Shown: one piece after another, positions 28,317 through 36,174 of the stretch
Position numbering within the stretch: the stretch's first letter is position 1
Layout: each line of letters opens with the position of its first letter
Origin: an uncultured Sphingomonadaceae bacterium
GTDB taxonomy: Bacteria; Pseudomonadota; Alphaproteobacteria; Sphingomonadales; Sphingomonadaceae
DNA length: 64,000 bases
Assembly: GCA_947499975.1 (NCBI GenBank)
Contig: CANMQE010000002.1
Span: 62,001-126,000, forward strand
Direction: 5' to 3'
Program-made: the position numbers and the translations under genes
Notes under the pieces: generated by a model
Seen by the model: the letters and a program-made list of their open reading frames with translations, nothing else
What the model was told of the DNA's origin: nothing
Databases searched by the model: none

Positions 28317-28343
28317 GGCCGGCAAGTAAGGCGCTTGCCGGCC
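28317..28343 (-). terminator. hairpin between receptor and hydrolase genes
   Basis: GGCCGGCAAG and CTTGCCGGCC form perfect 10-base arms around a 7-base loop, 10 bases after the receptor stop. On the minus strand it is followed only by TTTCCCCCC, a poor U-tract. It probably attenuates or protects the 3' end of the receptor message rather than fully terminating. Confidence 0.55.
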
Positions 28344-28353
28344 GCCTCGTGGT

Positions 28354-30951
28354 TCAGAACCCGGCGCGCACACCAACCGCGATGGTGCGTCCGATCGGGC
28401 TGTGCGCATTGGGATCGAACGCCAGATTGCCATTCTGCACATACGGCGGATCGTTGTCGAAGATGTCCTGCACGTCCAGCGTGAAGGTAATGGCTTCGGC
28501 AAGCGCGAAGGGCTGCTCCAGTGTATAACGCAGCGCGAGGTCGAACTCGGTATGCGCGGGCACATCCTGGATCGGCGTTACGGAATCGTTGTCGTAGCTG
28601 CCATAGTGATTGGCGAACACGGTTGCCGAGACGCCGCCGATCTCTGCCCCGGCATAGGCACGGGCGATGAAGGACGCGGGGTTGTTGATGGTATCCAGCA
28701 CATCGCGCAGCGGCGTGCCCGTGATGATCGTGCGATCGAAGGACAAAATCTTCGTCGCATTCACGCCAACTCGCCAGGAGCCCCAGTCGGCGAAGCCTTC
28801 GTAGCTGCCGATGAATTCGAGGCCGTCGGTCTTGTTCGCACCAAGGTTGACCTTGCGGCCATCGACGATCGCGAAAACATCTTCAGGCGCGGCAGGGGGC
28901 GCGCTGAACAGGCCGCCGGCAATAATCTGGTTCACCAGGTCGATCGACGGATCAAGGTTGATGACGGTTGCCAGTTCCGGCTTCTGCAAGGCCAGGCGAT
29001 CGTTGCCGGGTGTCGCGATGCGATTGGTGTAATCGACATTGTAATAGGTGACAGACAGGCTGAGGCCGGCAAGCGCGTCTGGCTGCCAGTCGGCACCCAC
29101 CGACCACGTGGTGGCTTCTTCCGGCGACAGGCCAGGGTTACCGCCGCGCAGGAACAGGACGTTGCGCTGCACATTGTTGCCATCCACGAACTGCGTGTAC
29201 TGGTTGAACGGCATCCCCGTGTCCGACAGCGTGGGCGCGCGGAACGAGGTGCCGTAGCTGCCGCGCAGGCTCAGCGATTCGATCGGGCGGAAGGTTACGC
29301 CGAGTTTCGGGTTCAGCGTATCGCCAACATCGTCGTAATCATCGTAGCGAATGGCTGCCGAAAGGTTGAGCTCGGGTCCGTCGCCGCCAAGCACCGGTAT
29401 GAACAATTCACCGAAAAGGGAATCGATCTGACGGTCAAAATCGGTCTGAAAAGGTGCGAGATCCTTGAAGTTGATCTCCTGCCTTGCCGCGCCCAGGGCA
29501 ATGCGGACCTCGCCTGCCGGCATTTCAAACAGCGGGCCGTCAACCGACAGGCCATATTCGTGAATGCCGTAATCGGTATCCACGCGGAAGGCACCGAGGA
29601 AGGAATTGATCGTGGCGAGGTTGTTGTTGCCGGTGGAGCTGAATGGATTGAACGCCGTTGCCGGATCAGGATCGGCGAGCGCTGCATTCAGCGCGCCGCC
29701 ATCGATATTGCGGGTCAGCGACCGTTCCTTGTCGTGGCCATAGGCATAGAACACGTTGCCAGACCAATCTGCGCCCAGCTGCACGTTCAGTCCGCCCGTC
29801 GCGTGATAGGCCAGCTGGGATGAAGTGCCACGTTCGGCACCCAGCTCGTTGAAGAACGAATACGAGACGGTCACCCGCTCGCCCGGAGCGCCCGGATTGA
29901 CGTAGAAGGGGTTGGATGTCGGCACATCGAATGATGCGGTCAGCCCAGGGCCAGCCAGGGTGCCGTCACGTTCTGCGTAGAAGCCCTGTGCGTACAATTC
30001 GATATTTGGCGTGATCTCCTGCTCGAACGTTGCAGCCGCGCTGTAACGTTCCTGCGCCGGCAACACGCCCGCGCCCAGAAATGCGCTCTGCAGATTGCGA
30101 GTGCCCGCGCTAAAATCGCCCGGGGTCAGGTTCTCGCCATCGCCATCGGGAATGGCGTAACTGACGCCGCCTACCGAAACGTTGCCGGGCGCAGCAAAGG
30201 TGGAACGCAGGTCCGGCCCTCCGAACGGGGTCAGGTCATCGGTGTAGAAATCGCGGTCTGAAGCGAACAGGAGGCCGCGATCGTTGTACTCGCCCGCCAC
30301 CATGATGGAGCCTGTGGCCCAGGTTTTCCCGAGAGCGAGGCCCGCCTGGTATTCCTCGAACCCATCGGCGAACTTGACGCGGCCCATCACCTCGGCCCCG
30401 TCGAAGTTCTTGCGCAGCAGGATGTTCACCACCCCGCCAACGGCGTCTGACCCGTAGATACCGGAGCTGCCATCGGCCAATACTTCGAGGCGCGCGATCG
30501 CCATCGTCGGGATCACCGACGGATCGAAGAACTGGCTCTGCGTCCCCGCTGCGGGCAGACGCCGGCCATCGAGCAGGGTCAGCGTCGATTCGGTCCCCAG
30601 TCCACGAAGGTTGATGCCGGTGCCGAATGTGCGATTGGCGTTCTGGTTGTTGGCGGAGGTGAACGATGCATCGGTCGCGCCGAAGTTGAAAACCTGCGGC
30701 AATTCCGAGAGCAGTTCGGTCGTAGTCGATGCGGAGCTCGCTTCGATATCCTCGCGGCCCAGCCCGATCACGGGCGAGCCGGTCGGCTCGATACCGCGGA
30801 TGCGGCTGCCGGTAACGACGATTGTCGGCGGTGCCTCTTCCTCGATCCCGGCACCGGCGTCCTGCGCCAGCGCGGCAACCGGAAGACACAGGGCAATCAG
30901 CGAGCCGCCTCCAAGCAAGGCTCCAATATTCTTTCTCACATTCTCAGGCAT
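28354..30951 (-). CDS. TonB-dependent outer-membrane receptor
   Basis: This 865-residue protein has a signal peptide (IALCLPVAALAQ), a plug domain beginning PPTIVVTGSRI with LRGLGTESTLTLLDGRR and YGSDAVGGVVNIL, and a long beta-barrel ending in the aromatic-type VGVRAGF. It would import a ligand across the outer membrane with TonB energy. No iron genes are nearby. The downstream exported hydrolases suggest an ester or carbohydrate substrate cleaved at the surface or in the periplasm (inference). It is the first gene of a minus-strand operon running to about 23994, and a palindrome at 31035 lies upstream. Confidence 0.95.
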   Translation of the reverse strand: MPENVRKNIGALLGGGSLIALCLPVAALAQDAGAGIEEEAPPTIVVTGSRIRGIEPTGSPVIGLGREDIEASSASTTTELLSELPQVFNFGATDASFTSANNQNANRTFGTGINLRGLGTESTLTLLDGRRLPAAGTQSQFFDPSVIPTMAIARLEVLADGSSGIYGSDAVGGVVNILLRKNFDGAEVMGRVKFADGFEEYQAGLALGKTWATGSIMVAGEYNDRGLLFASDRDFYTDDLTPFGGPDLRSTFAAPGNVSVGGVSYAIPDGDGENLTPGDFSAGTRNLQSAFLGAGVLPAQERYSAAATFEQEITPNIELYAQGFYAERDGTLAGPGLTASFDVPTSNPFYVNPGAPGERVTVSYSFFNELGAERGTSSQLAYHATGGLNVQLGADWSGNVFYAYGHDKERSLTRNIDGGALNAALADPDPATAFNPFSSTGNNNLATINSFLGAFRVDTDYGIHEYGLSVDGPLFEMPAGEVRIALGAARQEINFKDLAPFQTDFDRQIDSLFGELFIPVLGGDGPELNLSAAIRYDDYDDVGDTLNPKLGVTFRPIESLSLRGSYGTSFRAPTLSDTGMPFNQYTQFVDGNNVQRNVLFLRGGNPGLSPEEATTWSVGADWQPDALAGLSLSVTYYNVDYTNRIATPGNDRLALQKPELATVINLDPSIDLVNQIIAGGLFSAPPAAPEDVFAIVDGRKVNLGANKTDGLEFIGSYEGFADWGSWRVGVNATKILSFDRTIITGTPLRDVLDTINNPASFIARAYAGAEIGGVSATVFANHYGSYDNDSVTPIQDVPAHTEFDLALRYTLEQPFALAEAITFTLDVQDIFDNDPPYVQNGNLAFDPNAHSPIGRTIAVGVRAGF

Positions 30952-31034
30952 GGCATTCTCCTCCCATCCAAGCGGGTCATTTTTGATGTCGCATCGCTCG
31001 TTTGGACGGGGAGAAACAAGTAAAATGTGTTCAA

Positions 31035-31050
31035 CAATATTGTCGACAAT
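31035..31050. promoter_or_regulatory. overlapping palindromes upstream of the TonB-dependent receptor
   Basis: ACAATATTGT (31035-31044) overlaps ATTGTCGACAAT (31039-31050), giving three alternating ACAAT/ATTGT half-sites about 85 bp before the receptor start. This is a plausible operator for a substrate-responsive repressor. The remainder of 31051-31383 holds hairpin-forming sequence (GAAAGCGC/GCGCTTTC) but no supported gene. Confidence 0.45.
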
Positions 31051-31383
31051 CTGCGTTGAGATCGCTTTTCGCTCGCTGTCAGGAGGTGCAACTCGCGATC
31101 GCTTGCCTGCGCGTTTAGCCGGACTGCGGCACTGAAAGCACAGGAGTCGCTGGACCGCACGATCTCGAGGGATGGCAGCCCAGCGTCAGCGGCATTTTAC
31201 GCATGCATGCAAAGGTCATCCGTTGCGGAGGCTTTATGCTGCACCGCTTGACGGATAGTTTAGCGAACCCGCCGGACCTCAAGAAAGCGCACGGTTCAGC
31301 GCTTTCGAGTTTCGCTAGCAAACCCTGCGGTTCGCTCATTCGTTCCAGACGAAAGGAGCGGCATACACTTAAGTTTTCTGAAA

Positions 31384-31434
31384 AAAAGCTGGTGCACCCG
31401 ACAGGATTCGAACCTGTGGCCTCTGCCTTCGGAG
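31384..31434. repeat. attL: 51-bp direct repeat, 3' part of tRNA-Arg
   Basis: The 51 bases are identical to 58565-58615 and include 45 bases of the tRNA-Arg 3' end (CCA, acceptor, T-arm and variable region up to the anticodon stem). The sequence then diverges (CTGAAA here, GGCAGC in the tRNA). This is the usual footprint of tyrosine-integrase insertion into a tRNA gene. Confidence 0.95.
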
Positions 31435-31565
31435 CTGAAAAAATGGCGCATTTTGTTGCAACGCAACAGAACGAAAATGAACCATAACTAATTATTTTTT
31501 CAGTGCTATTTGGGTTTCGTAAAGTTGCGAATCGTTCGCATTTGTTGCACTGCGTTCAACCCTCC

Positions 31566-31586
31566 TGCACTTACATTTCACTTACG
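31566..31586 (+). repeat. 21-bp subterminal repeat, left end
   Basis: TGCACTTACATTTCACTTACG recurs in the same orientation at 58505-58525, just inside the other end. It contains CTTACATTTCACTTACG, itself two copies of ACTTAC. It lies between attL and the integrase start and is a good candidate for an integrase arm-binding site. Confidence 0.7.
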
Positions 31587-31621
31587 AAAACGCTACCTTT
31601 GCGGTCGAAGGAAAGATCGCA

Positions 31622-32870
31622 ATGGCCGCTTCGTTGAGCAATTCTCTGGCACAAAAGGCGCTCCCGAGGGCGAAGCCCTATGAGCTGCGCGATGCGAAGC
31701 TCAGTGGCCTGCTGCTGCGGGTCCAGCCCTCCGGCGTAAAGACATGGTATCTCGAATTCGAGCGCGGCAAGCGCGTCCGGCTTGGGCGTCTGAGTAGCAT
31801 GGGCTACAACGCAGCGGTGGAGGCTGCGCGAAACGCGCTTGGCCCTTACTGGGCCGGTGTCGATCCGCGCATCGAGCGCCAGAAGCGCAAGCAGGTCTCA
31901 ACCTTCGGCGAGTTCATCGATGAGCACTACGCCGATTGGGCTCGGGTTCACCAGAAGACAGCTGAGGCCACGATCAAGCGGCTGAAGGTGGCCTTCAAGA
32001 AATTCCTCAAGACACCGATGGCGACGATCTCGCCGCTCGATATGGAGCGCTGGCGCGCCCAGCGCATGAAGGATGGCGTCAAAACCAACACCGTCAATCG
32101 CGACATCACGGGCGATCAAGGCTGCGCTCAATCGGGCCGTGGAATGGGAATTGATTGCAGTGAACCCGATCGCCAAGGTCAAGAAGGCGCGCGAGGACAA
32201 GGAAGTTCGTGTTCGATACCTGGACGAAGCCGAGGAGTATCGCTTGCGCGCGCAACTCAAGAAGCGCGAAGACAGAATGCGGAATGAGCGCGACACGGCC
32301 AATCAGTGGCGGCGTGAACGTGGCCGAGAGCTCTTACCCAGCCTGCGCGCGGTTCCTTTCACCGATCACCTGATGCCAATGGTCCTCCTTTCGCTCAACA
32401 CCGGTATGCGGCGCGGCGAACTGTTCGACCTCAAATGGGCGCACGTGAATTTCGACAGGCGTATCGTCACCGTTTCGGCGGAAACCGCCAAGTCACGCAA
32501 AACTCGGCACATTCCTCTCAACGCAGAAGCCTATGAGACGCTCAAATCCTGGCGCTCGCAATGCGACCTCGGCAACAGCCGCGTGTTCGAAAGCGAGGAC
32601 GGCGCTCGCTTCGACAACGTAAACTCCTCGTGGAAGAAGCTGCTCGACGACGCGAAGATCGTGGATTTTCGCTGGCACGACATGCGCCACCACTTTGCCT
32701 CTCGTCTTGCCATGGGCGCGGTCGACCTCAACACGATCCGCGAACTGCTCGGTCACAGCGATTACGCGATGACGCTACGCTATGCGCATCTCGCTCCGGA
32801 GCATAAGCGCGAGGCTGTCGAGGTGCTCGACAAACCGAGGCCGCATTTGAAGATCGTGGCAACGAACTGA
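31622..32870 (+). pseudogene. int: tyrosine integrase (P4-type), split by a one-base frameshift
   Basis: The first frame (31622 to about 32110) encodes the arm-binding DUF4102-type domain (LSGLLLRVQPSGVKTWYLEF) and the start of the core-binding domain up to NTVNRDIT. The second frame resumes as AIKAALNRAVEWELI and runs to 32870 with the full catalytic set: Arg in TGMRRGELF, Lys in KSRKTRHIPL, HxxR in WHDMRHHFASRL, LLGHSD, and the tyrosine in MTLRYAH. Deleting one G from the GGG at 32110-32112 restores one continuous protein of about 415 residues. This is either an inactivating mutation, a sequencing error, or, less likely, +1 recoding. Family and position next to attL are certain. Confidence 0.9.
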
Positions 32871-32890
32871 TGTGGAGACCTTGGACGCAT

Positions 32891-33048
32891 ATTCGCTGCG
32901 CAGTGAATATCGCCTTTTCGCCGAATCTCTCTGCGCTCCCGAGCGGGATCAAAATGGCGTGTCGCTCCTTAGAGCCCTCAATATGCACCCGTTCAGGAAC
33001 AATTATTGACTTTTTGGGTCTAGAATGGCATTTCGCTCCCGAAAGGGA
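32891..33048 (+). promoter_or_regulatory. operator-like repeats upstream of hipBA
   Basis: TCCCGAGCGGGA (32937-32948) and TCCCGAAAGGGA (33037-33048) share TCCC-N4-GGGA and lie exactly 100 bp apart; both are preceded by CGC and followed by TCAAAA. A related GCTCCTTAGAGC lies at 32964-32975, and an 18-bp near-palindrome ATTCGCTGCGCAGTGAAT at 32891-32908. HipB antitoxins bind TATCC-type inverted repeats, so these are likely autoregulatory sites. Confidence 0.6.
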
Positions 33049-33054
33049 TCAAAA

Positions 33055-33567
33055 ATGAAACCCGCCACCGATAGTCAGCGCCTCCTCAAAGCTCTCAGCG
33101 AGCAGGATCAGGCATTTCGAAAGCTCGCCACCAGTCCATCTCTCGACGCGGTGAGTAAGATCAATCGCGCGATAAATGACCTGGTCGAGGGGCCGGGCGC
33201 AACCGCGCGGAAGATTGCCGAACAGCTGCACACACCGCAATATCAGCGGGCAATCGATATTGCGCGACAACTGTCGGAGGCATCATCCGGCCTTTCCGTC
33301 CCGAAACTTTCCGCACCACAAATTGCAGCACCGCACATGCCAGCTCCTGGTGAGCGCGTACGATCGGTTGCCGAATTGGGTGCGCTAGTCCGGCGCGCGC
33401 GCAAGGCTATGAAGATGAACCAGTCCGAATTTGCCGCGCATGCCGGTGTCGGGCGGCGGTTCGTCTCCGAACTCGAAGGCGGGAAAGCCAGCCTCGAATT
33501 CGACCGCGTGATGGCCTGTGCCCAGGCAGCTGGCATCGATCTCACCGCCAGATTGCGCAGCCGCTGA
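33055..33567 (+). CDS. hipB: HipB-type antitoxin with N-terminal extension
   Basis: A 170-residue protein whose last 65 residues form an XRE helix-turn-helix: LGALVRRARKAMKMNQSEFAAHAGVGRRFVSELEGGKASLEFDRVM. HipB binds DNA and neutralises HipA. The amino-terminal 100 residues, helical and Ala/Gln/Ser-rich, have no counterpart in the short classic HipB and may aid dimerisation (inference). GGGATCAAAA precedes the ATG at 33055; another in-frame ATG at 33025 lies upstream. The TGA overlaps the hipA start (TGATG). Repeats upstream suggest autorepression. Confidence 0.85.
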   Translation: MKPATDSQRLLKALSEQDQAFRKLATSPSLDAVSKINRAINDLVEGPGATARKIAEQLHTPQYQRAIDIARQLSEASSGLSVPKLSAPQIAAPHMPAPGERVRSVAELGALVRRARKAMKMNQSEFAAHAGVGRRFVSELEGGKASLEFDRVMACAQAAGIDLTARLRSR

Positions 33568-34895
33568 TGCTCATCCTGCAAGTCTGGCTCGAAGCATCGC
33601 CGGAGCCCGTCGGGTACCTTGTCAAAGGTGATCAGGGCGATCTTTCCTTCACCTACAACGCCCAATGGCTGGCGGCCCCGAACTGTCACGCGCTGTCGCT
33701 CTCTTTGCCGCTCAGCGAAGAGCCCTTTGGCGATGTTCCCGTGCGCGCTTGGTTCGGAAATCTGCTCCACGAAAACGACCAGCTCGAAGCGACCATGGCG
33801 CGCTATGGGATAGAACGCAGCGACATTGCTGGGCTGCTCGAACATCTGGGGGCAGATTGTCCGGGCTCTGTCAGCGTGCTCGGTCTCGACCAGCCGCCGG
33901 TGAAACGTCCTGGAACGCTGAGCGAAGACTATGATCCGCTCGACGAAGGCACGTTGCGCGACATCGTCGAGCGCCTCGCCACAGGCAAGCCCCTACCAGA
34001 TAAGATGCGCGACCCTTCGCCAGTCGCGGGTGTGCGCCGGAAGATATCGCTCGCCGCACTGCCGGACGGACGCTTCGCGCTTCCAAAAATTGGGACGGGC
34101 GCGCCGACGACCCACATTTTGAAGCTCCCGGATCGCCAGAACCTCAAGGAAGCGCGTGACGAGGCCTTCCTGACCGATCTGGCCGCAAAGTGCGCCTTCT
34201 CAGTCGGAACCTGCGTTGCAGACCGGATCGGCGGACACGAAATCCTGCTCATCAACCGGTTCGATCGGCTGATCGACGGCGACAAGGTCTATCGCCTGCA
34301 TGTCGAAGACTTTGCCCAAGCGAGCGGCCTTCCCTCCGATCTCAAGTATGAGCGGCGTGGTGAGGCGGGACGCCGGTTCGACGCGGCAACAATCGGAAGA
34401 ATACTCGCCGCAACGGACCAGCCCGCTCTCGCCCGCAACACATACCTGAGAATGACTCTGTTCAACCTGCTGCTGGGCAACAACGACAACCACGCCAAGA
34501 ACAACGGCCTGATCCTGGCCCCCGGCGGCTCGGTGCAACTTGCCCCATTCTACGACCTTACCCCGGTACTGATGGGGGGCGACTACACAGACGAGCTGGC
34601 GTTCAATGTGGGGGCAGCCAGTCGGTTCGATGACACAACTGCCGACGATCTGATTGCCTTCTGCGTAGCCATCGGAATTCCAGCACTGGGTGCGATGGCC
34701 TTGCTAAAAGCGGCGACGAGCGAACTGATTGACCAGATCGAGGAGCTGTCGGCCAATTTCCCTCGTGAGATGTCGGCACTCGATCGATTGTTCGGGCATA
34801 CAGCCGCGCACATCAATGACATACTTGGCCTTGAGCGCGCGCTGCGAGAGCGGGACGCGCATGTGACGAAGGGTGGTGGGTGGAGCCTGAGCTAA
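33567..34895 (+). CDS. hipA: HipA-family serine/threonine kinase toxin
   Basis: A 442-residue HipA-like kinase. The amino domain includes FGNLLHENDQLEA and SVSVLG, with the Gly-rich loop. The kinase part shows VRRKISLAAL, NRFDRLIDG, HVEDFAQASGLPSDLKYE, catalytic NLLLGNNDNHAKNNGL and metal-binding APFYDLTPVL. In E. coli HipA phosphorylates glutamyl-tRNA synthetase and causes persistence; the target here is unknown. As part of a two-gene toxin-antitoxin unit beside the integrase it probably stabilises the element. It converges with the DUF6088 gene 24 bases away. Confidence 0.93.
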   Translation: MLILQVWLEASPEPVGYLVKGDQGDLSFTYNAQWLAAPNCHALSLSLPLSEEPFGDVPVRAWFGNLLHENDQLEATMARYGIERSDIAGLLEHLGADCPGSVSVLGLDQPPVKRPGTLSEDYDPLDEGTLRDIVERLATGKPLPDKMRDPSPVAGVRRKISLAALPDGRFALPKIGTGAPTTHILKLPDRQNLKEARDEAFLTDLAAKCAFSVGTCVADRIGGHEILLINRFDRLIDGDKVYRLHVEDFAQASGLPSDLKYERRGEAGRRFDAATIGRILAATDQPALARNTYLRMTLFNLLLGNNDNHAKNNGLILAPGGSVQLAPFYDLTPVLMGGDYTDELAFNVGAASRFDDTTADDLIAFCVAIGIPALGAMALLKAATSELIDQIEELSANFPREMSALDRLFGHTAAHINDILGLERALRERDAHVTKGGGWSLS

Positions 34896-34919
34896 TCTCG
34901 GCTTAGCAGACGTGATGGA

Positions 34920-35528
34920 TCAATTCCGTCGCGCCTCCGCAATCCGGAGCACAACGTCGCCCATCCAACCGGTCATCTGGGGGCGAGCATTGATCAGGGC
35001 CTTCATATCCGCGTCGCCCAGTCTGTCCGCAAACTGATGGATGATATCTCTATCCATTCCGTCCTTCCCGACATGAGCGATGGCCTGAAGCACGGTGTTG
35101 GCGTGATCTGAAGCATTTGCAAGCAGCGGCGCGCGCGCATGTTTGAGCGCCACAGTGCGCCCTGCCACCTGTTTCGTGCGCGTTGCACCATCGGTGGCGT
35201 AGGCAGACTTTGCCGGAACCTGCGTGGACAGGCCGAGGCGGTTTGCCGCCGTTGCTCCGGCGGGGCCGATCTTGTCGCCGCTCTTGCTAGCAAGAGCGCG
35301 GGCAAGACTGTCTGCATCGGGGCTGAGCGCCCCCAGTTTGTCATGCAACCTGGGATAGTCGTAGATGCCGCGCCCGACCCGGCGAATCTGGCCAGATTTT
35401 GCGAGACGTGACAGTGCCATATCGACCGAACCACGTGTGCCGAAGTCGATGAAGTCCTTGGGCGTAAAGGCCCAGCCACGGCCTTTGCCCCGCACTCGCT
35501 TCATGATTCTGTCGACCATCGCGGTCAT
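34920..35528 (-). CDS. AbiEi/DUF6088-type antitoxin-like regulator, no partner
   Basis: A 202-residue protein starting VDRIMKRVRGKGRGWAFTPKDF, followed by SVDMALSRLAKSGQIRRVGRGIYDYP, the winged helix found at the amino end of AbiEi and DUF6088 antitoxins, and TAANRLGLSTQVP. AbiEi represses its own operon and counters the nucleotidyltransferase toxin AbiEii. No AbiEii-like gene lies on either side: hipA converges downstream and a palindrome plus unrelated genes lie upstream. AGGAGG is six bases before the ATG. Orphan antitoxin, or partner lost. Confidence 0.75.
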   Translation of the reverse strand: MTAMVDRIMKRVRGKGRGWAFTPKDFIDFGTRGSVDMALSRLAKSGQIRRVGRGIYDYPRLHDKLGALSPDADSLARALASKSGDKIGPAGATAANRLGLSTQVPAKSAYATDGATRTKQVAGRTVALKHARAPLLANASDHANTVLQAIAHVGKDGMDRDIIHQFADRLGDADMKALINARPQMTGWMGDVVLRIAEARRN

Positions 35529-35544
35529 TCTGCGCCTCCTTTCT

Positions 35545-35572
35545 GTTAGAAATTATCATAGATATTTCTAAC
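35545..35572. promoter_or_regulatory. 28-bp palindrome at the DUF6088 promoter
   Basis: GTTAGAAAT and ATTTCTAAC are perfect 9-base arms around a 10-base AT-rich spacer, ending 17 bp before the gene. AbiEi proteins autoregulate by binding inverted repeats in their promoters, so this is a likely operator. Confidence 0.7.
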
Positions 35573-35636
35573 AAGCAATTAGCTCAGAGTAGATGAGGTT
35601 GCCCGTATCCCCGTGCCTCTGTATAGGGATCACAAC

Positions 35637-35712
35637 AGAACCCGCCACGCCTCTCGACGATGCGCACCAGGCGGGTCTTCTTTTGCCCGAAGGCCGGGCG
35701 CTAAGCGCCCGG
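35637..35712. other. hairpin-rich intergenic segment
   Basis: CCCGCC (35641) pairs with GGCGGG (35670) and is followed on the plus strand by TCTTCTTTT, terminator-like but with a 23-base loop. Immediately after, CCGGGCGCT and AGCGCCCGG (35694-35712) overlap the stop of the minus-strand gene at 35701. Either a bidirectional terminator or a small RNA 3' end. Confidence 0.4.
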
Positions 35713-35925
35713 TTCCTTCTTCTCGTCGTCCAGCGACGTGCGAAGGACGATCCGGCCATTGATCGGCACAACTTCCAATTGAAGCGAGAGCCCTTTGCGG
35801 TCGCGGTGGAACCACGCGGCTCCGATGCGAGTCCAGAAACCCTTGTCGCCCTTGTTGGCGACATGCCAGGCGAGGAAATCCGGTGGATTGGTCTCCTGCG
35901 CGGGTGCGGTATTGCTGCGTGCCAT
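35701..35925 (-). CDS. small conserved element protein
   Basis: A 74-residue protein, MARSNTAPAQETNPPDFLAW then KGFWTRIGAAWFHRDRKGLSLQ and ending DDEKKEPGA. AAGGAA lies six bases before the ATG. The pattern of a flexible start and a beta-rich WTRIGAAWxHxDGKG-type core is common to small proteins of alphaproteobacterial integrative elements; function unknown. The start at 35925 is preferred because the upstream extension has no ribosome-binding site and unlikely composition. Confidence 0.7.
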   Translation of the reverse strand: MARSNTAPAQETNPPDFLAWHVANKGDKGFWTRIGAAWFHRDRKGLSLQLEVVPINGRIVLRTSLDDEKKEPGA

Positions 35926-36174
35926 GATGATTTCCTTTCGTGTCTGGTGGCTCGTTGCACCAAACAGTAGGGCCGCACGGCCTAGGGCAGGATTCATGTC
36001 CAACACGGGTGACCCCGGCGAAGGCCGGGGGAACCGGCGCGGGCCGGGCATTGAAGGCTGACCGCGTTCGGCCAGTTGTGTGCTCAAGAACGAAACCGCC
36101 TGATCGAAAGGCATCCAAACGCATGGCAAACCGTCACACTTGCGCGCTGGATCACTCTCGCGCAAACCTTCGCC

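Noticed and set aside
31203-31487. Short plus-strand frame with [13 protein letters not shown]
   Set aside because: This peptide is the well-known false translation of a tRNA 3' end read backwards; it lies across attL.
35581-35970. Plus-strand frame MRLPVSPCLCIGITTEPATP
   Set aside because: Covers the hairpin region and the antisense of the small element gene; no ribosome-binding site or motif.
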